Source of the DNA: Cellulosimicrobium marinum
GTDB taxonomy: Bacteria > Actinomycetota > Actinomycetes > Actinomycetales > Cellulomonadaceae
Length of the DNA: 64,000 bases
Reading direction: 5' to 3'
Assembly (NCBI RefSeq): GCF_020551945.1
Contig: NZ_JAJBZH010000003.1
Span: forward strand, 1 to 64,000
Shown here piece by piece: positions 18,256 through 26,872 of this stretch (position 1 is its first letter; each line of letters starts with the position of its first letter). The translations under genes and the position numbers were made by a program. The notes below the pieces were generated by a model. The model worked only from the letters and a program-made list of their open reading frames with translations. It was not told where the DNA came from and ran no database searches.

Positions 18256-20427
18256 TCACGGAGCAGCGTTCATCGCTGCGACGAGCGAGCGCAGCCGGGC
18301 GCTGTCGAAGAGGTCCTCGAGGAGCACGACGTTGCCCGACGGGTCGCCGAGAGGCACCTTCCAGTTCGGGTACTCGGTGTGCGTGCCCGGCTGGTTCTGC
18401 GAGCGGCGCTCCCCCACCGCGTCGGCGAGGGACACGCCGAGCAGCACGGCGGGCGTCTGCCGCACGAGGCGGTGCAGGGCCTCGACGAGCTCGCGCTCCG
18501 AGGTGTCCTCGCCCACGAGACCGCGTTCGCGCAGGAACGCGACCATCGCGTCGTGCTCCGCGCGCGCCGCGCGCCGGACGTCCTCGACGTCCTCGGTGAG
18601 CACGCCGAGGCGTTCGCGCAGCTCGACGTGCTCGCCCGCGAGGTATCCCGCCGTCGGGGGGAGGTCGTGGGTCGTGACGGTGGCGAGCGCGAGGTGCCGG
18701 TACCGCTCGGGGGGCAGGGGCGCGCCGTCGTCGGTCCGCTCGAACCACAGGACGGACGTGCCGAGGACCCCCCGGTCCTCGAGGTAGTCCCGCACCCAGG
18801 GCTCGAACACGCCGAGGTCCTCGCCGACGACCATCGCGCCGGCGCGCTGCGCCTCGAGGCACAGGATGCCGACGAGCGCCTCGTGGTCGTAGCGGACGTA
18901 CGCGCCCGCGTCGGCGCGCGCGCCGCCGGGGATCCACCAGAGCCGGAAGAGCCCGATGACGTGGTCGATCCGGATCGCGCCCGCGTGCCGCAGGACGGTG
19001 CGCAGCATGTCGCGGTAGGGGCCGTACCCGGCCCGTTCGAGGGCGCGCGGGTGCCACGGCGGCTGCGACCAGTTCTGCCCCTGCTGGTTGTACATGTCCG
19101 GGGGCGCGCCCACGGAGACCCCCGTGGCGAGGACCGACCGGTGGGCCCACACGTCGGCACCCTCGGGGTGCACGCCCACGGCCAGGTCGTGCACGATCCC
19201 GACGGCCATGCCGGCCTCGCGCGCGGTGCGCTGGGCGACGCGCAGCTGCTCGTCCGCGACCCACTGCAGCCAGCAGTAGAACTCGACACGGTCGGAGAGC
19301 TGGTCGCGCAGCGCGGCGACGGTCGCGCTCGTCGGGTCCGTGGCGCCGGGCGGCCAGTCCCGGTCGCCGTAGTGGTCGACGAGCGCGCACCACGTCGCGA
19401 AGTCGTCCAGGCCCTTGCCCTGCTCGGCGCGGAACGCGTCGAACGCCGCCTGGCGGGCGGTCGAGCGGGGCGCGGCGAAGACGACCTCCAGCGCGGCCTT
19501 CTTCGCCTCCCACGCCGCGTCGCGGTCGATCGGGCCGGGGTCGGTGCTCTGCTCGCGGACGGGGTCGAACGCCCACTCGACGAGCGAGCGGTCCGCGGCC
19601 GAGAGGTACGCGGTCTCGCGGACGTCCTCGACCCGCAGGTAGATCGGGTTGACGAACCGCCGGCTCGTCGGCAGGTACGGCGACGGCGACATGGGCGTGC
19701 GCGGCTCGGCGGCGTGCAGCGGGTTGACGAGGAGGAAGTCGGCGCCGGCCTCGCGGGCGGAGAGCCACGCGAGGTCGGCGAGGTCCGCGAGGTCCCCGAC
19801 GCCCCACGACGCGCGCGAGCGCACCGAGTAGAGCTGGGCCATGAACCCCCACACGGGCTGCTGCGCGACGGCGTCGGGCAGCTCGAGCCGTCGCGGCGTC
19901 ACGACGAGCGTCGCCCGGGCCTGCGTGCCCTCGCTCGTCGCGTGCAGGTCGTGCCAGCCGAGCGGCAGGTCGGCCGGGACCTCGAACGTCGCGCGCCCGA
20001 CGGTCCGCCCGTCGACGGCGCGCGGCTCGACGAAGTCGTCGAGCTGGACGAGGTCGCGTCGTCCGCGCGGTGCACGGGCGGCGGCCCGGCCGGGTCGCGC
20101 GGACGCGACGGCCTCGAGCTCGACCCACACGTCGACCGCGGCGCCGTCGGTGACGTGGACCGGCACGGGGACCGCGTCGCCCTGCCGCACGACGACCGTC
20201 GGCGGGAGCATGTGGCGCCACGCGTCGTCGCGCGAGTGCTCCAGCGAGACGGCGACCTTCTCCGGCGAGGACGCGGGGACGCCGAGCGCCTCGAGGACGG
20301 CGACGAGGGTCGACGCGCGGACCTGGCGTCTCGCGCCGTCGAAGCCCCAGAAGTCGGACGCCACGCCGTGGGCGTCCGCCAGCTGCACCAACGGCTCGGG
20401 CAGGTCCTCCTGCTGGGGTTCGCTCAC
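18256..20427 (-). CDS. malQ: 4-alpha-glucanotransferase (amylomaltase)
   Basis: GH77 enzyme that transfers maltooligosaccharides between glucans in maltose/glycogen metabolism. The 723 aa match the long actinobacterial form with an extra N-terminal beta domain (about 1-190). Catalytic residues are D488 (nucleophile, IRIDHVIGLFRLWW), E536 (acid/base, VVGEDLG) and D588 (TTHDLPPTAGYL). The GTG at 20427 has an AGGA ribosome site 5 nt upstream; an ATG three codons earlier (20436) is possible but less well placed. Divergent from mscS. Confidence 0.95.
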   Translation of the reverse strand: MSEPQQEDLPEPLVQLADAHGVASDFWGFDGARRQVRASTLVAVLEALGVPASSPEKVAVSLEHSRDDAWRHMLPPTVVVRQGDAVPVPVHVTDGAAVDVWVELEAVASARPGRAAARAPRGRRDLVQLDDFVEPRAVDGRTVGRATFEVPADLPLGWHDLHATSEGTQARATLVVTPRRLELPDAVAQQPVWGFMAQLYSVRSRASWGVGDLADLADLAWLSAREAGADFLLVNPLHAAEPRTPMSPSPYLPTSRRFVNPIYLRVEDVRETAYLSAADRSLVEWAFDPVREQSTDPGPIDRDAAWEAKKAALEVVFAAPRSTARQAAFDAFRAEQGKGLDDFATWCALVDHYGDRDWPPGATDPTSATVAALRDQLSDRVEFYCWLQWVADEQLRVAQRTAREAGMAVGIVHDLAVGVHPEGADVWAHRSVLATGVSVGAPPDMYNQQGQNWSQPPWHPRALERAGYGPYRDMLRTVLRHAGAIRIDHVIGLFRLWWIPGGARADAGAYVRYDHEALVGILCLEAQRAGAMVVGEDLGVFEPWVRDYLEDRGVLGTSVLWFERTDDGAPLPPERYRHLALATVTTHDLPPTAGYLAGEHVELRERLGVLTEDVEDVRRAARAEHDAMVAFLRERGLVGEDTSERELVEALHRLVRQTPAVLLGVSLADAVGERRSQNQPGTHTEYPNWKVPLGDPSGNVVLLEDLFDSARLRSLVAAMNAAP

Positions 20428-20508
20428 GCACCGCATCCTGCCAGAACGTCCACATCCGGGCCCGTCCTCTCGCACGGCGTGCCCGGACGCGACCGGTAGC
20501 CTGCCCGG

Positions 20509-21612
20509 ATGCTTCCCCTCCCGACGACCGATCCTCAACCGTTCGACCCGAGCGACCCGGACGCGTGGCTGACGTGGTTCGTGGGGGTGCCCCTGCGGGT
20601 CATCCTCATCATCACGATCGGCGCGGTGGCCCTCGCGCTCCTGCGGCGCGTGATCCGCAAGGTGAGCGAGCACATCGCCGAGGGCACCCCGTCGACGCGG
20701 AGCCTGCGGATCAAGGGGCTGGGCAACACGGACGTGGCCGCGGCGCTGCTGCGCGCGAACCCGCTCGCGACGGCCCGTCGCGCGGCCCGCGCACGGACCA
20801 TCGGGTCGGTGCTGCGGTCCGCCGCGAACATCATCATCGGTGCGACCGTCGTCCTCATGGTCCTCGCCGAGCTCGGCCTGAACATCGCGCCGTTCCTCGC
20901 GTCGGCGGGCATCGCCGGCGTCGCGCTCGGCTTCGGCGCCCAGAGCCTCGTCAAGGACTTCCTCTCGGGCACGTTCATGCTCCTGGAGGACCAGTACGGG
21001 GTGGGCGACGTCGTCGACTTCGGCGAGGTCGTCGGCACGGTCGAGGAGGTGGCGCTGCGCGTCACCAAGGTCCGGTCGATCGACGGGACCCTCTGGTACG
21101 TGCGCAACGGCGAGATCCTGCGCACGGGGAACATGAGCCAGGAGTGGAGCCGTGCGGCGGTGGACGTGCGGGTCGCCTACCACGCCGACGTCGCGCAGGT
21201 CCGCACGCTGCTCCTCCAGGCGGCCGAGTCCGTGCGGGCCGACCCGGCTCTCGGGGACGCGGTGGTCGAGGCGCCGGAGGTGCTCGGGATCGAGGACCTC
21301 ACCGCGGAGGCCGTGCAGCTCAAGGTCCAGATGAAGACGCGCGCCGCCATGCAGTGGGAGGTGGGCCGCGCGCTGCGCGCCGCCGTGCGCGACGCGCTCT
21401 CCGACGCGCGCATCCCCCTGGCCGGGGCGCAGCAGGTCGTCGTGCTCGACCAGTCACCCGCCTCGGACGACGAGGGGACGGGCGGGACGAGCCAGGACGA
21501 GTCGGGTCAGGACGGCGCCGGGAGCCCGCGCGGCCAGGCCGGGCCGTCCACGAGCGCCGCCGCCGCGGCCCTGCTCGTTCAGGACCAGGACAGCAAGGGG
21601 TCCCCGGCCTGA
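20509..21612 (+). CDS. MscS-family small-conductance mechanosensitive channel
   Basis: 367 aa. Membrane segments are at about 22-42 and 105-150, and the pore helix is ASAGIAGVALGFGAQSLVKDFLSG, the classical MscS TM3 Gly/Ala pattern. The beta domain (DVVDFGEVVGTVEEVALRVTKVRS) and the alpha/beta C-terminal domain follow, with a Ser/Asp/Gly-rich tail. It opens on hypo-osmotic shock in the cytoplasmic membrane. ATG 20509 is 6 nt after TAGCCT, so the mRNA is probably leaderless. Its 3' end overlaps the opposing EIIA gene by 34 nt. Confidence 0.93.
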   Translation: MLPLPTTDPQPFDPSDPDAWLTWFVGVPLRVILIITIGAVALALLRRVIRKVSEHIAEGTPSTRSLRIKGLGNTDVAAALLRANPLATARRAARARTIGSVLRSAANIIIGATVVLMVLAELGLNIAPFLASAGIAGVALGFGAQSLVKDFLSGTFMLLEDQYGVGDVVDFGEVVGTVEEVALRVTKVRSIDGTLWYVRNGEILRTGNMSQEWSRAAVDVRVAYHADVAQVRTLLLQAAESVRADPALGDAVVEAPEVLGIEDLTAEAVQLKVQMKTRAAMQWEVGRALRAAVRDALSDARIPLAGAQQVVVLDQSPASDDEGTGGTSQDESGQDGAGSPRGQAGPSTSAAAAALLVQDQDSKGSPA

Positions 21613-22043
21613 ACCCTGGTGCCGGTCGGGGGCACCGTCACGACGGCCCCCGGCACGGCCTCCAGGGCGACGACGGGGCAGACCGTCGCGAACCCTGCGG
21701 CGGCGACGTCGTCGGGCCGCCAGGTGAGGAGCGGGTCGCCCGCGCGGACGGCGTCCCCGACGGCGACCCGCACGGAGAAGCCCTCGCCGCCGAGGCGGAC
21801 GGTGTCGATGCCGAGGTGGACGAGGACCGTGCGCCCGTCCGGCGTCTCGAGCGCGAAGGCGTGCGGGAAGAGCGTCGCGACGCGACCGTCCGCAGGGGCC
21901 ACGACCGTCTGCTCGCCGCCCGCCGCGGGCTCGACGGCGACGCCCGGGCCGACGACCTGCCCGGAGAACACCGGGTCCGGCACGTCCGCGAGCGCCACGA
22001 CGGTCCCGTCGAGCGGCGCACGGACCTCGACGGGCGCGGTCAT
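21579..22043 (-). CDS. PTS sugar transporter subunit IIA (glucose type)
   Basis: 154-aa cytosolic EIIA-Glc/Crr-like phosphocarrier that passes phosphate from HPr to EIIB. H76 in VLVHLGIDTVRL is the phosphorylated His and H61 is its partner. The start is ATG at 22043. It lies 31 nt after the EIIB gene in a two-gene unit. No EIIC permease lies nearby, so it must work with a membrane subunit encoded elsewhere. The convergent 34-nt overlap with mscS means each transcript runs antisense over the other's end. Confidence 0.92.
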   Translation of the reverse strand: MTAPVEVRAPLDGTVVALADVPDPVFSGQVVGPGVAVEPAAGGEQTVVAPADGRVATLFPHAFALETPDGRTVLVHLGIDTVRLGGEGFSVRVAVGDAVRAGDPLLTWRPDDVAAAGFATVCPVVALEAVPGAVVTVPPTGTRVQAGDPLLSWS

Positions 22044-22074
22044 CGTCGCGCCGTCCGCCCTCGTCCGCGCCCGC

Positions 22075-22320
22075 TCAGCGCAGCCCGTCGAGCTCGGCCG
22101 CGAGGTTGTCCGCCTCGGGACCGACGATGACCTGGACCACGCGACCCGAGCGGACGACGCCGAACGCGCCCGTCTCCTTGAGGCGCGCCTCGTCGACGAG
22201 CTGGGGGTCGCTCACCTCGACACGCAGTCGCGTGATGCACGGCTCGAGGTCGACGACGTTCTGCTGGCCCCCGAGGGCGTCGAGGATCTGCTGGGCCTTG
22301 GTGTCCGAGGGGGTGCTCAT
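22075..22320 (-). CDS. PTS glucose/GlcNAc-type EIIB protein
   Basis: 81-aa free-standing EIIB domain with phosphorylated C28 in LEPCITRLRVEV. It takes phosphate from EIIA and gives it to sugar bound on EIIC. ATG 22320 is preceded by CAGGAGA with 8-nt spacing. It is the first gene of the EIIB-EIIA pair, divergent from ptsI. The sugar is not decidable; the motif fits glucose or N-acetylglucosamine. Confidence 0.92.
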   Translation of the reverse strand: MSTPSDTKAQQILDALGGQQNVVDLEPCITRLRVEVSDPQLVDEARLKETGAFGVVRSGRVVQVIVGPEADNLAAELDGLR

Positions 22321-22393
22321 CGAAGTCGTCTCCTGAGGCGAGTGCGGGAGGGATCGGGCCGACGGACCCGGGGTGTCGAGGTGCCGTCCACCT

Positions 22394-22427
22394 GGTGACA
22401 GCCTAGTCTCCTGGCACGGTTGTCACC
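22394..22427. promoter_or_regulatory. divergent PTS control region with inverted repeat
   Basis: GGTGACA (22394-22400) and TGTCACC (22421-22427) form an inverted repeat 20 nt apart, in the 230-nt space between EIIB and ptsI. On the minus strand a TAGGCT -10-like hexamer (22400-22405) falls inside it, about 15 nt after a GTGACA -35-like hexamer. It looks like an operator over the EIIB promoter; the regulator is unknown. Confidence 0.4.
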
Positions 22428-22550
22428 GGATCGACGCCACGGTGGAACACGGACGCAACACTCCTGTGCTGGCGTCTGCGCGTGGGGGGTTGCCGCGTCG
22501 TCCGGTCTGCACGCGTGCGACGCTCGTCGCACCGAGGACAGGAGCGAGTC

Positions 22551-24248
22551 GTGGGATCCCAGGACGAGTCGCGGCGGGTCATCACGGGCATCGGTGTGTG
22601 CCCGGGGACGGTCGCCGGACCGGTCGTGCTCATGCCGGAACCGATCGCGGAGCCGTCGCCGGGCCTGCGGCTCCCTCCGCGGGCGGACCACGAGGCCGAG
22701 GCGCGGCGCGTGGACGAGGCGGCGCGGCACGTGAGCGCGGACCTCGAGCAGGCCGCCGCGGCGGCGTCGGGCGAGACGCGCGACGTGCTGGAGGCGACGG
22801 CGGCGATGGCGGCGGACCCGACCCTCGCGGCCGACGCGCGGCGCCGTGTCCTCGACGAGCACCTCGTGCCGGAGCGCGCCGTGTGGGAGGCGGCCGACGA
22901 GGTGGTGCGCCAGTTCACCGAGCTCGGCGGGTACTTCGCGGAGCGGGCGCGCGACGTCGCGGACGTGCGCGACCGCCTCGTGGCGGCGCTCACCGACCGG
23001 CCGGCACCGGGCGTCCCGGACCACGCGGAGCCGTTCGTGCTGGTCGCGCCGGACCTCGCGCCGTCGGCCACCGCGGCCCTCGACCCCGCCCGGGTGCTCG
23101 CGATCGTCACGGACGGCGCGGGCCCCACCTCGCACACCGCGATCGTCGCGAACGCCAAGGGCATCCCCGCGGTCGTCGCGGCCGCCGGGGCGAGCGGGTC
23201 GCTCGCGGCGGGCGACCTCGTGCTGGTCGACGGCGCGGCGGGCACCGTCGTGGTGCGCCCCTCGCCGGAGCAGGTGGACGCGGCGCGGGCGCGCTCGCGC
23301 CAGGTGCGGACGTTCGACGGGACGGGACGCACGCGCGACGGGCACCGCGTGCAGCTCCTCGCGAACGTCGGGGACCCGGCCGGCGCGGCGCCGGCCGCCG
23401 CGGCGGGCGCGGAGGGCGTCGGGCTGTTCCGCTCCGAGTTCTGCTTCCTCGACCGGGAGGCGCCGCCGTCCGTCGAGGAGCAGGTCGCGGCGTACCGCAC
23501 GGTGCTGCGCGAGTTCGGCGGCCGCAAGGTCGTGGTCCGCACGCTCGACTCGGGCGCGGACAAGCCGCTGCACTTCCTGTCCGTGGACGACGAGGAGAAC
23601 CCGGCGCTCGGCGTGCGGGGGCTGCGGACGGCCGCGCGCTGGCCCGACCTCCTGGAGGACCAGCTCGACGCGATCGCGCAGGCCGCCGCCGCCGAGGACG
23701 CGGAAGTGTGGGTCATGGCGCCCATGGTGTCCACGGTCGCGGAGGCGGAGTGGTTCGTGGAGCGGTGCCGCGCCCACGGGCTCGACGTGGCGGGCGTCAT
23801 GGTCGAGGTGCCGAGCGCGGCGCTCCTGGCCGGCCCGATCCTCGCCCGGGCGGCGTTCGCGTCCATCGGCACGAACGACCTCACCCAGTACACGATGGCG
23901 GCGGACCGGCTCCTCGGCTCGCTCGCCGAGCTCTCCGACCCGTGGCAGCCCGCGGTGCTGCGCCTCGTCGCGGCGACCTGCGACGGCGGCGCGCAGCAGG
24001 GGCGCCCGGTCGGGGTGTGCGGCGAGGCCGCGTCGCAGCCGGTCCTCGCGGTCGTGCTCGTCGGGCTCGGGGTGTCGTCGTTGTCGATGACGGCGCGCGC
24101 GATCCCGGACGTCGCGGCGCTCCTGCGCGAGGTCGACCTCGACGAGTGCCGCCGCCTGGCGCGGATCGCGCTGGACGCGGAGAGCGCCGTGGCGGCCCGT
24201 GCCGCGGTCCGCGACGCCCTCCCGCAGCTCGCCGAGCTGGGGCTGTGA
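22551..24248 (+). CDS. ptsI: phosphoenolpyruvate-protein phosphotransferase (PTS enzyme I)
   Basis: 565-aa cytosolic enzyme that starts the PTS by autophosphorylating from PEP and passing phosphate to HPr. H195 in GPTSHTAIVAN is the phospho-acceptor, C490 in GVCGEAAS the PEP-site cysteine, and GLFRSEF, MVEVPSA and GTNDLTQY are conserved PEP-binding segments. GTG 22551 follows AGGAGCGAGTC; an in-frame upstream extension to 22482 has no ribosome site. HPr is not encoded in the window. Confidence 0.96.
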   Translation: MGSQDESRRVITGIGVCPGTVAGPVVLMPEPIAEPSPGLRLPPRADHEAEARRVDEAARHVSADLEQAAAAASGETRDVLEATAAMAADPTLAADARRRVLDEHLVPERAVWEAADEVVRQFTELGGYFAERARDVADVRDRLVAALTDRPAPGVPDHAEPFVLVAPDLAPSATAALDPARVLAIVTDGAGPTSHTAIVANAKGIPAVVAAAGASGSLAAGDLVLVDGAAGTVVVRPSPEQVDAARARSRQVRTFDGTGRTRDGHRVQLLANVGDPAGAAPAAAAGAEGVGLFRSEFCFLDREAPPSVEEQVAAYRTVLREFGGRKVVVRTLDSGADKPLHFLSVDDEENPALGVRGLRTAARWPDLLEDQLDAIAQAAAAEDAEVWVMAPMVSTVAEAEWFVERCRAHGLDVAGVMVEVPSAALLAGPILARAAFASIGTNDLTQYTMAADRLLGSLAELSDPWQPAVLRLVAATCDGGAQQGRPVGVCGEAASQPVLAVVLVGLGVSSLSMTARAIPDVAALLREVDLDECRRLARIALDAESAVAARAAVRDALPQLAELGL

Positions 24249-24333
24249 CGCCGCGCACCCCGCCACCTCCGCGCCGGGTGCGCGGCCAGGGTACGCGGAC
24301 CGGGGGCGGGGTCGCCGGTGCGATGATGGCGGG

Positions 24334-24795
24334 GTGACGACCGACCCCGCCCCCCGGACCTCCCTGCCCGTCGCCGGCCTGTCGAACGGTTCGACCGCCC
24401 CGTCGCCGACCCGGCCGAGCCGGACGTTCTACGACGAGGTCGGCGGCCACGAGACCTTCGTGCGGCTCGTCGACGCGTTCTACGAGGGCGTCGCGCAGGA
24501 CCCGGTGCTGCGCCCGATGTACCCCGAGGAGGACCTCGGCCCCGCGCGCTGGCGCCTCACGGCCTTCCTCGAGCAGTACTGGGGCGGGCCGACGACGTAC
24601 AGCGAGCAGCGCGGCCACCCGCGGCTCCGGATGCGTCACGGGGGCTTCAAGGTCAATCCCGACGCGCGCGACCGGTGGCTCGCGCACATGCGCGCGGGCG
24701 TCGACACGCTCGGGCTCGCCCCGATCCACGAGGCGACGCTGTGGGACTATCTGGAGCGCGCGGCGCACTCGCTCCTCAACACCTTCGAGGACTGA
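24334..24795 (+). CDS. glbO: group II truncated hemoglobin (GlbO-type)
   Basis: 153-aa haem protein with a 2-on-2 globin fold. The first 30 residues are a Pro/Ser/Thr-rich extension. H102 in RMRHGGF is the proximal ligand, W117 in DRWLAHM is TrpG8, and the stretch YWGGPTTYSEQRGHPRLRM is almost invariant in GlbO. Members bind O2 and NO and are linked to respiration or oxidant defence. GTG 24334 lies 6 nt after a GATGAT box, consistent with leaderless expression. The thioesterase gene follows 39 nt downstream. Confidence 0.95.
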   Translation: MTTDPAPRTSLPVAGLSNGSTAPSPTRPSRTFYDEVGGHETFVRLVDAFYEGVAQDPVLRPMYPEEDLGPARWRLTAFLEQYWGGPTTYSEQRGHPRLRMRHGGFKVNPDARDRWLAHMRAGVDTLGLAPIHEATLWDYLERAAHSLLNTFED

Positions 24796-24834
24796 CCCCG
24801 CCGCACCCGCCCCCTCGCGAAGGAGCCCGACCCC

Positions 24835-25803
24835 GTGACCCCTGAGCCGACCCCCGCCTCGTCCCCCGCACCGACCGGCACGCCCTCGCCCGGCCCGACG
24901 TCGCACGACGCCCCGCCCGCGCAGGTGCCGAACCCCCTGCGTCACCTCCTCGACGTGCTCGAGCTCGACCGGGTCGGCGACGGCGACGGCTCCGCGGCCG
25001 ACCCCGAGCACTTCCGCGCGGTGTCCGTGCACCAGCCGTCGGGGCGGGTCTACGGCGGCCAGGTGCTCGCCCAGGCGGTGCTCGCCGCGGGCCGCACCGT
25101 CCCCGAGGGCCGGCTCCCCCACTCGCTGCACGGGTACTTCCTGCGCCCGGGCGTGCTCGACGTGCCGATCGACCTCGCCGTCGAGCGGCTGCGGGACGGG
25201 CGCTCGTTCAGCGCACGGCGCACGCACGCGATCCAGCACGGCACGCCGATCCTGTCGATGATCGCGTCGTTCCAGGAGGAGCAGGGCGGGATCGAACACT
25301 CCTCGTCGATGCCGGACGCGCCGGACCCGCGCTCCGTGCCGTCGGCCCTCGACGTGCTGGGCGGCATCGACCACCCCGTCGCGCGCTTCTGGTCCCACCA
25401 CTCGGCCTTCGAGCTGCGCCACGTCGGCGGGTCGCTCTACCTGGGGCCCGACGGCGAGCCGAAGGACCACCAGATGGTGTGGATGCGGGCGCGGGGCGAG
25501 GTCGGCGACGACCAGCTCCTGCACCGTGCGCTCATGGCGTACGCGTGCGACCAGGTCATGCTCGAGCCGGTGCTGCGGGAGGCGGGCGTCTCCTGGGTCA
25601 CCCCCGGCATGTCGATCGCGAGCCTCGACCACGCGATGTGGTGGCACCGCGACGTGCGCGTCGACGACTGGCTGCTGTACGTGCAGTCGGCGTCGAGCGC
25701 GCAGGGCGGGCGCGGCCTCGGTGCGGCGCGCGTCTTCACGCAGGACGGCGTCCTCGTCGCGTCCATCGCGCAGGAGGGCATGGTGCGGCTCCCCGCGCTG
25801 TAG
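24835..25803 (+). CDS. tesB: acyl-CoA thioesterase II
   Basis: 322-aa double-hotdog thioesterase that hydrolyses acyl-CoA. HQPSGRVYGGQVLAQA in the first hotdog and SLDHAMWWH in the second are TesB signatures; the D-T/S-Q catalytic set sits in the second half (DHAMWWH, then SASSAQGGRGLG). The first 35 residues are a Pro/Ser/Thr-rich extension. GTG 24835 follows AAGGAG. It probably forms a two-gene unit with the globin; no metabolic link is obvious. Confidence 0.92.
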   Translation: MTPEPTPASSPAPTGTPSPGPTSHDAPPAQVPNPLRHLLDVLELDRVGDGDGSAADPEHFRAVSVHQPSGRVYGGQVLAQAVLAAGRTVPEGRLPHSLHGYFLRPGVLDVPIDLAVERLRDGRSFSARRTHAIQHGTPILSMIASFQEEQGGIEHSSSMPDAPDPRSVPSALDVLGGIDHPVARFWSHHSAFELRHVGGSLYLGPDGEPKDHQMVWMRARGEVGDDQLLHRALMAYACDQVMLEPVLREAGVSWVTPGMSIASLDHAMWWHRDVRVDDWLLYVQSASSAQGGRGLGAARVFTQDGVLVASIAQEGMVRLPAL

Positions 25804-25888
25804 GTCGTGGTGCGGCTCCCCGCGCTGACAGCCGGTGCGCCGCGCCTCCCGGGCTGCGACCGGGCGCGAGCCGCCCCACACTGACCGG

Positions 25889-26872
25889 GTGCGACTGCGC
25901 CGCGTGTCCGTGACCTCGCCCGGGTACTCCCGCCGCCTCAAGGGCGACGACTGGGTCTTCCTGGACCCCGGTGGCGTGCCCCTCGTCGACGAGGAGGAGG
26001 TCGCGCGGTGCACCCGCCTCGCGGTGCCGCCCGCGTGGGACGGCGTGTGGATCTGCCGCTACCCCAACGGGCACATCCAGGCGTTCGGCCGCGACGCCGC
26101 CGGGCGCGGCCAGTACCTCTACCACGAGCAGTGGCAGGCCCGGCGGGCTCGCCGCAAGCACGACCACGTGCTCGACGTCGGCCGCCGCCTCCCGTCCGCA
26201 CGTCGCCGCGTCGCTCGCGACCTCGACCTGCCCGGGATGCCGCGCGAGAAGGTGCTGGCGCTCGCGTTCCGGCTGCTCGACCTCGCGTACTTCCGCGCGG
26301 GCGGCGAGGTCTACGCGAAGCAGAACAAGAGCTATGGCCTCGCGACGATCCGCAAGGAGCACGCGCGCGTGCGGCGCGACGGCAGCGTGCACTTCCACTA
26401 CCCCGCGAAGTCGGGCCAGGTGCGCGACGTCGTCGTCGACGACCCGCAGGTCGCCGTCCTCGTGACGACGCTCAAGCGGCGCCGCGGTGGTGTCGAGCTG
26501 CTGGCGTGGCGCGAGGGGCCGCCCACGGGGACGGTGTGGCACGACGTGACGAGCGCGGACGTGCAGGCCGACATCAAGGACCGCCTGGGCGAGGACGCGA
26601 CGCCCAAGGACTTCCGCACGTGGCACGCCACGGTCCTCGCGGCGCGCGCGCTGGCCGACGTCGGCGCGCCGCCGTCGTCCGAGCGCAAGCGCAAGCGCGT
26701 GGTGACGGAGATCGTCCGGGACGTCGCCGCCGAGCTCGGCAACACCCCGGCCGTGGCGCGGTCGTCGTACATCGACCCGCGGCTGTTCGACCTGTGGGAG
26801 CGCGGCGAGACGATCGGCTCGACGCGCTCGCAGACGCGCGCCGAGCGCGAGGTCCTGGGGCTCCTCGCATGA
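25889..26872 (+). CDS. type IB DNA topoisomerase
   Basis: 327 aa, poxvirus/deinococcal-like class. It nicks one DNA strand through a 3'-phosphotyrosine and relaxes supercoils. The nucleophile is Y294 in ARSSYIDPRLF. The catalytic pocket segments KQNKSYGLATIRKEH and DFRTWHATVLA are present, with the N-terminal clamp domain WICRYPNGHIQAFGRDAAGR. GTG 25889 lies 6 nt after CACACT and lacks a Shine-Dalgarno, so leaderless translation is likely; GTG 25904 is an alternative. Its stop overlaps the next gene (ATGA). Confidence 0.92.
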   Translation: MRLRRVSVTSPGYSRRLKGDDWVFLDPGGVPLVDEEEVARCTRLAVPPAWDGVWICRYPNGHIQAFGRDAAGRGQYLYHEQWQARRARRKHDHVLDVGRRLPSARRRVARDLDLPGMPREKVLALAFRLLDLAYFRAGGEVYAKQNKSYGLATIRKEHARVRRDGSVHFHYPAKSGQVRDVVVDDPQVAVLVTTLKRRRGGVELLAWREGPPTGTVWHDVTSADVQADIKDRLGEDATPKDFRTWHATVLAARALADVGAPPSSERKRKRVVTEIVRDVAAELGNTPAVARSSYIDPRLFDLWERGETIGSTRSQTRAEREVLGLLA

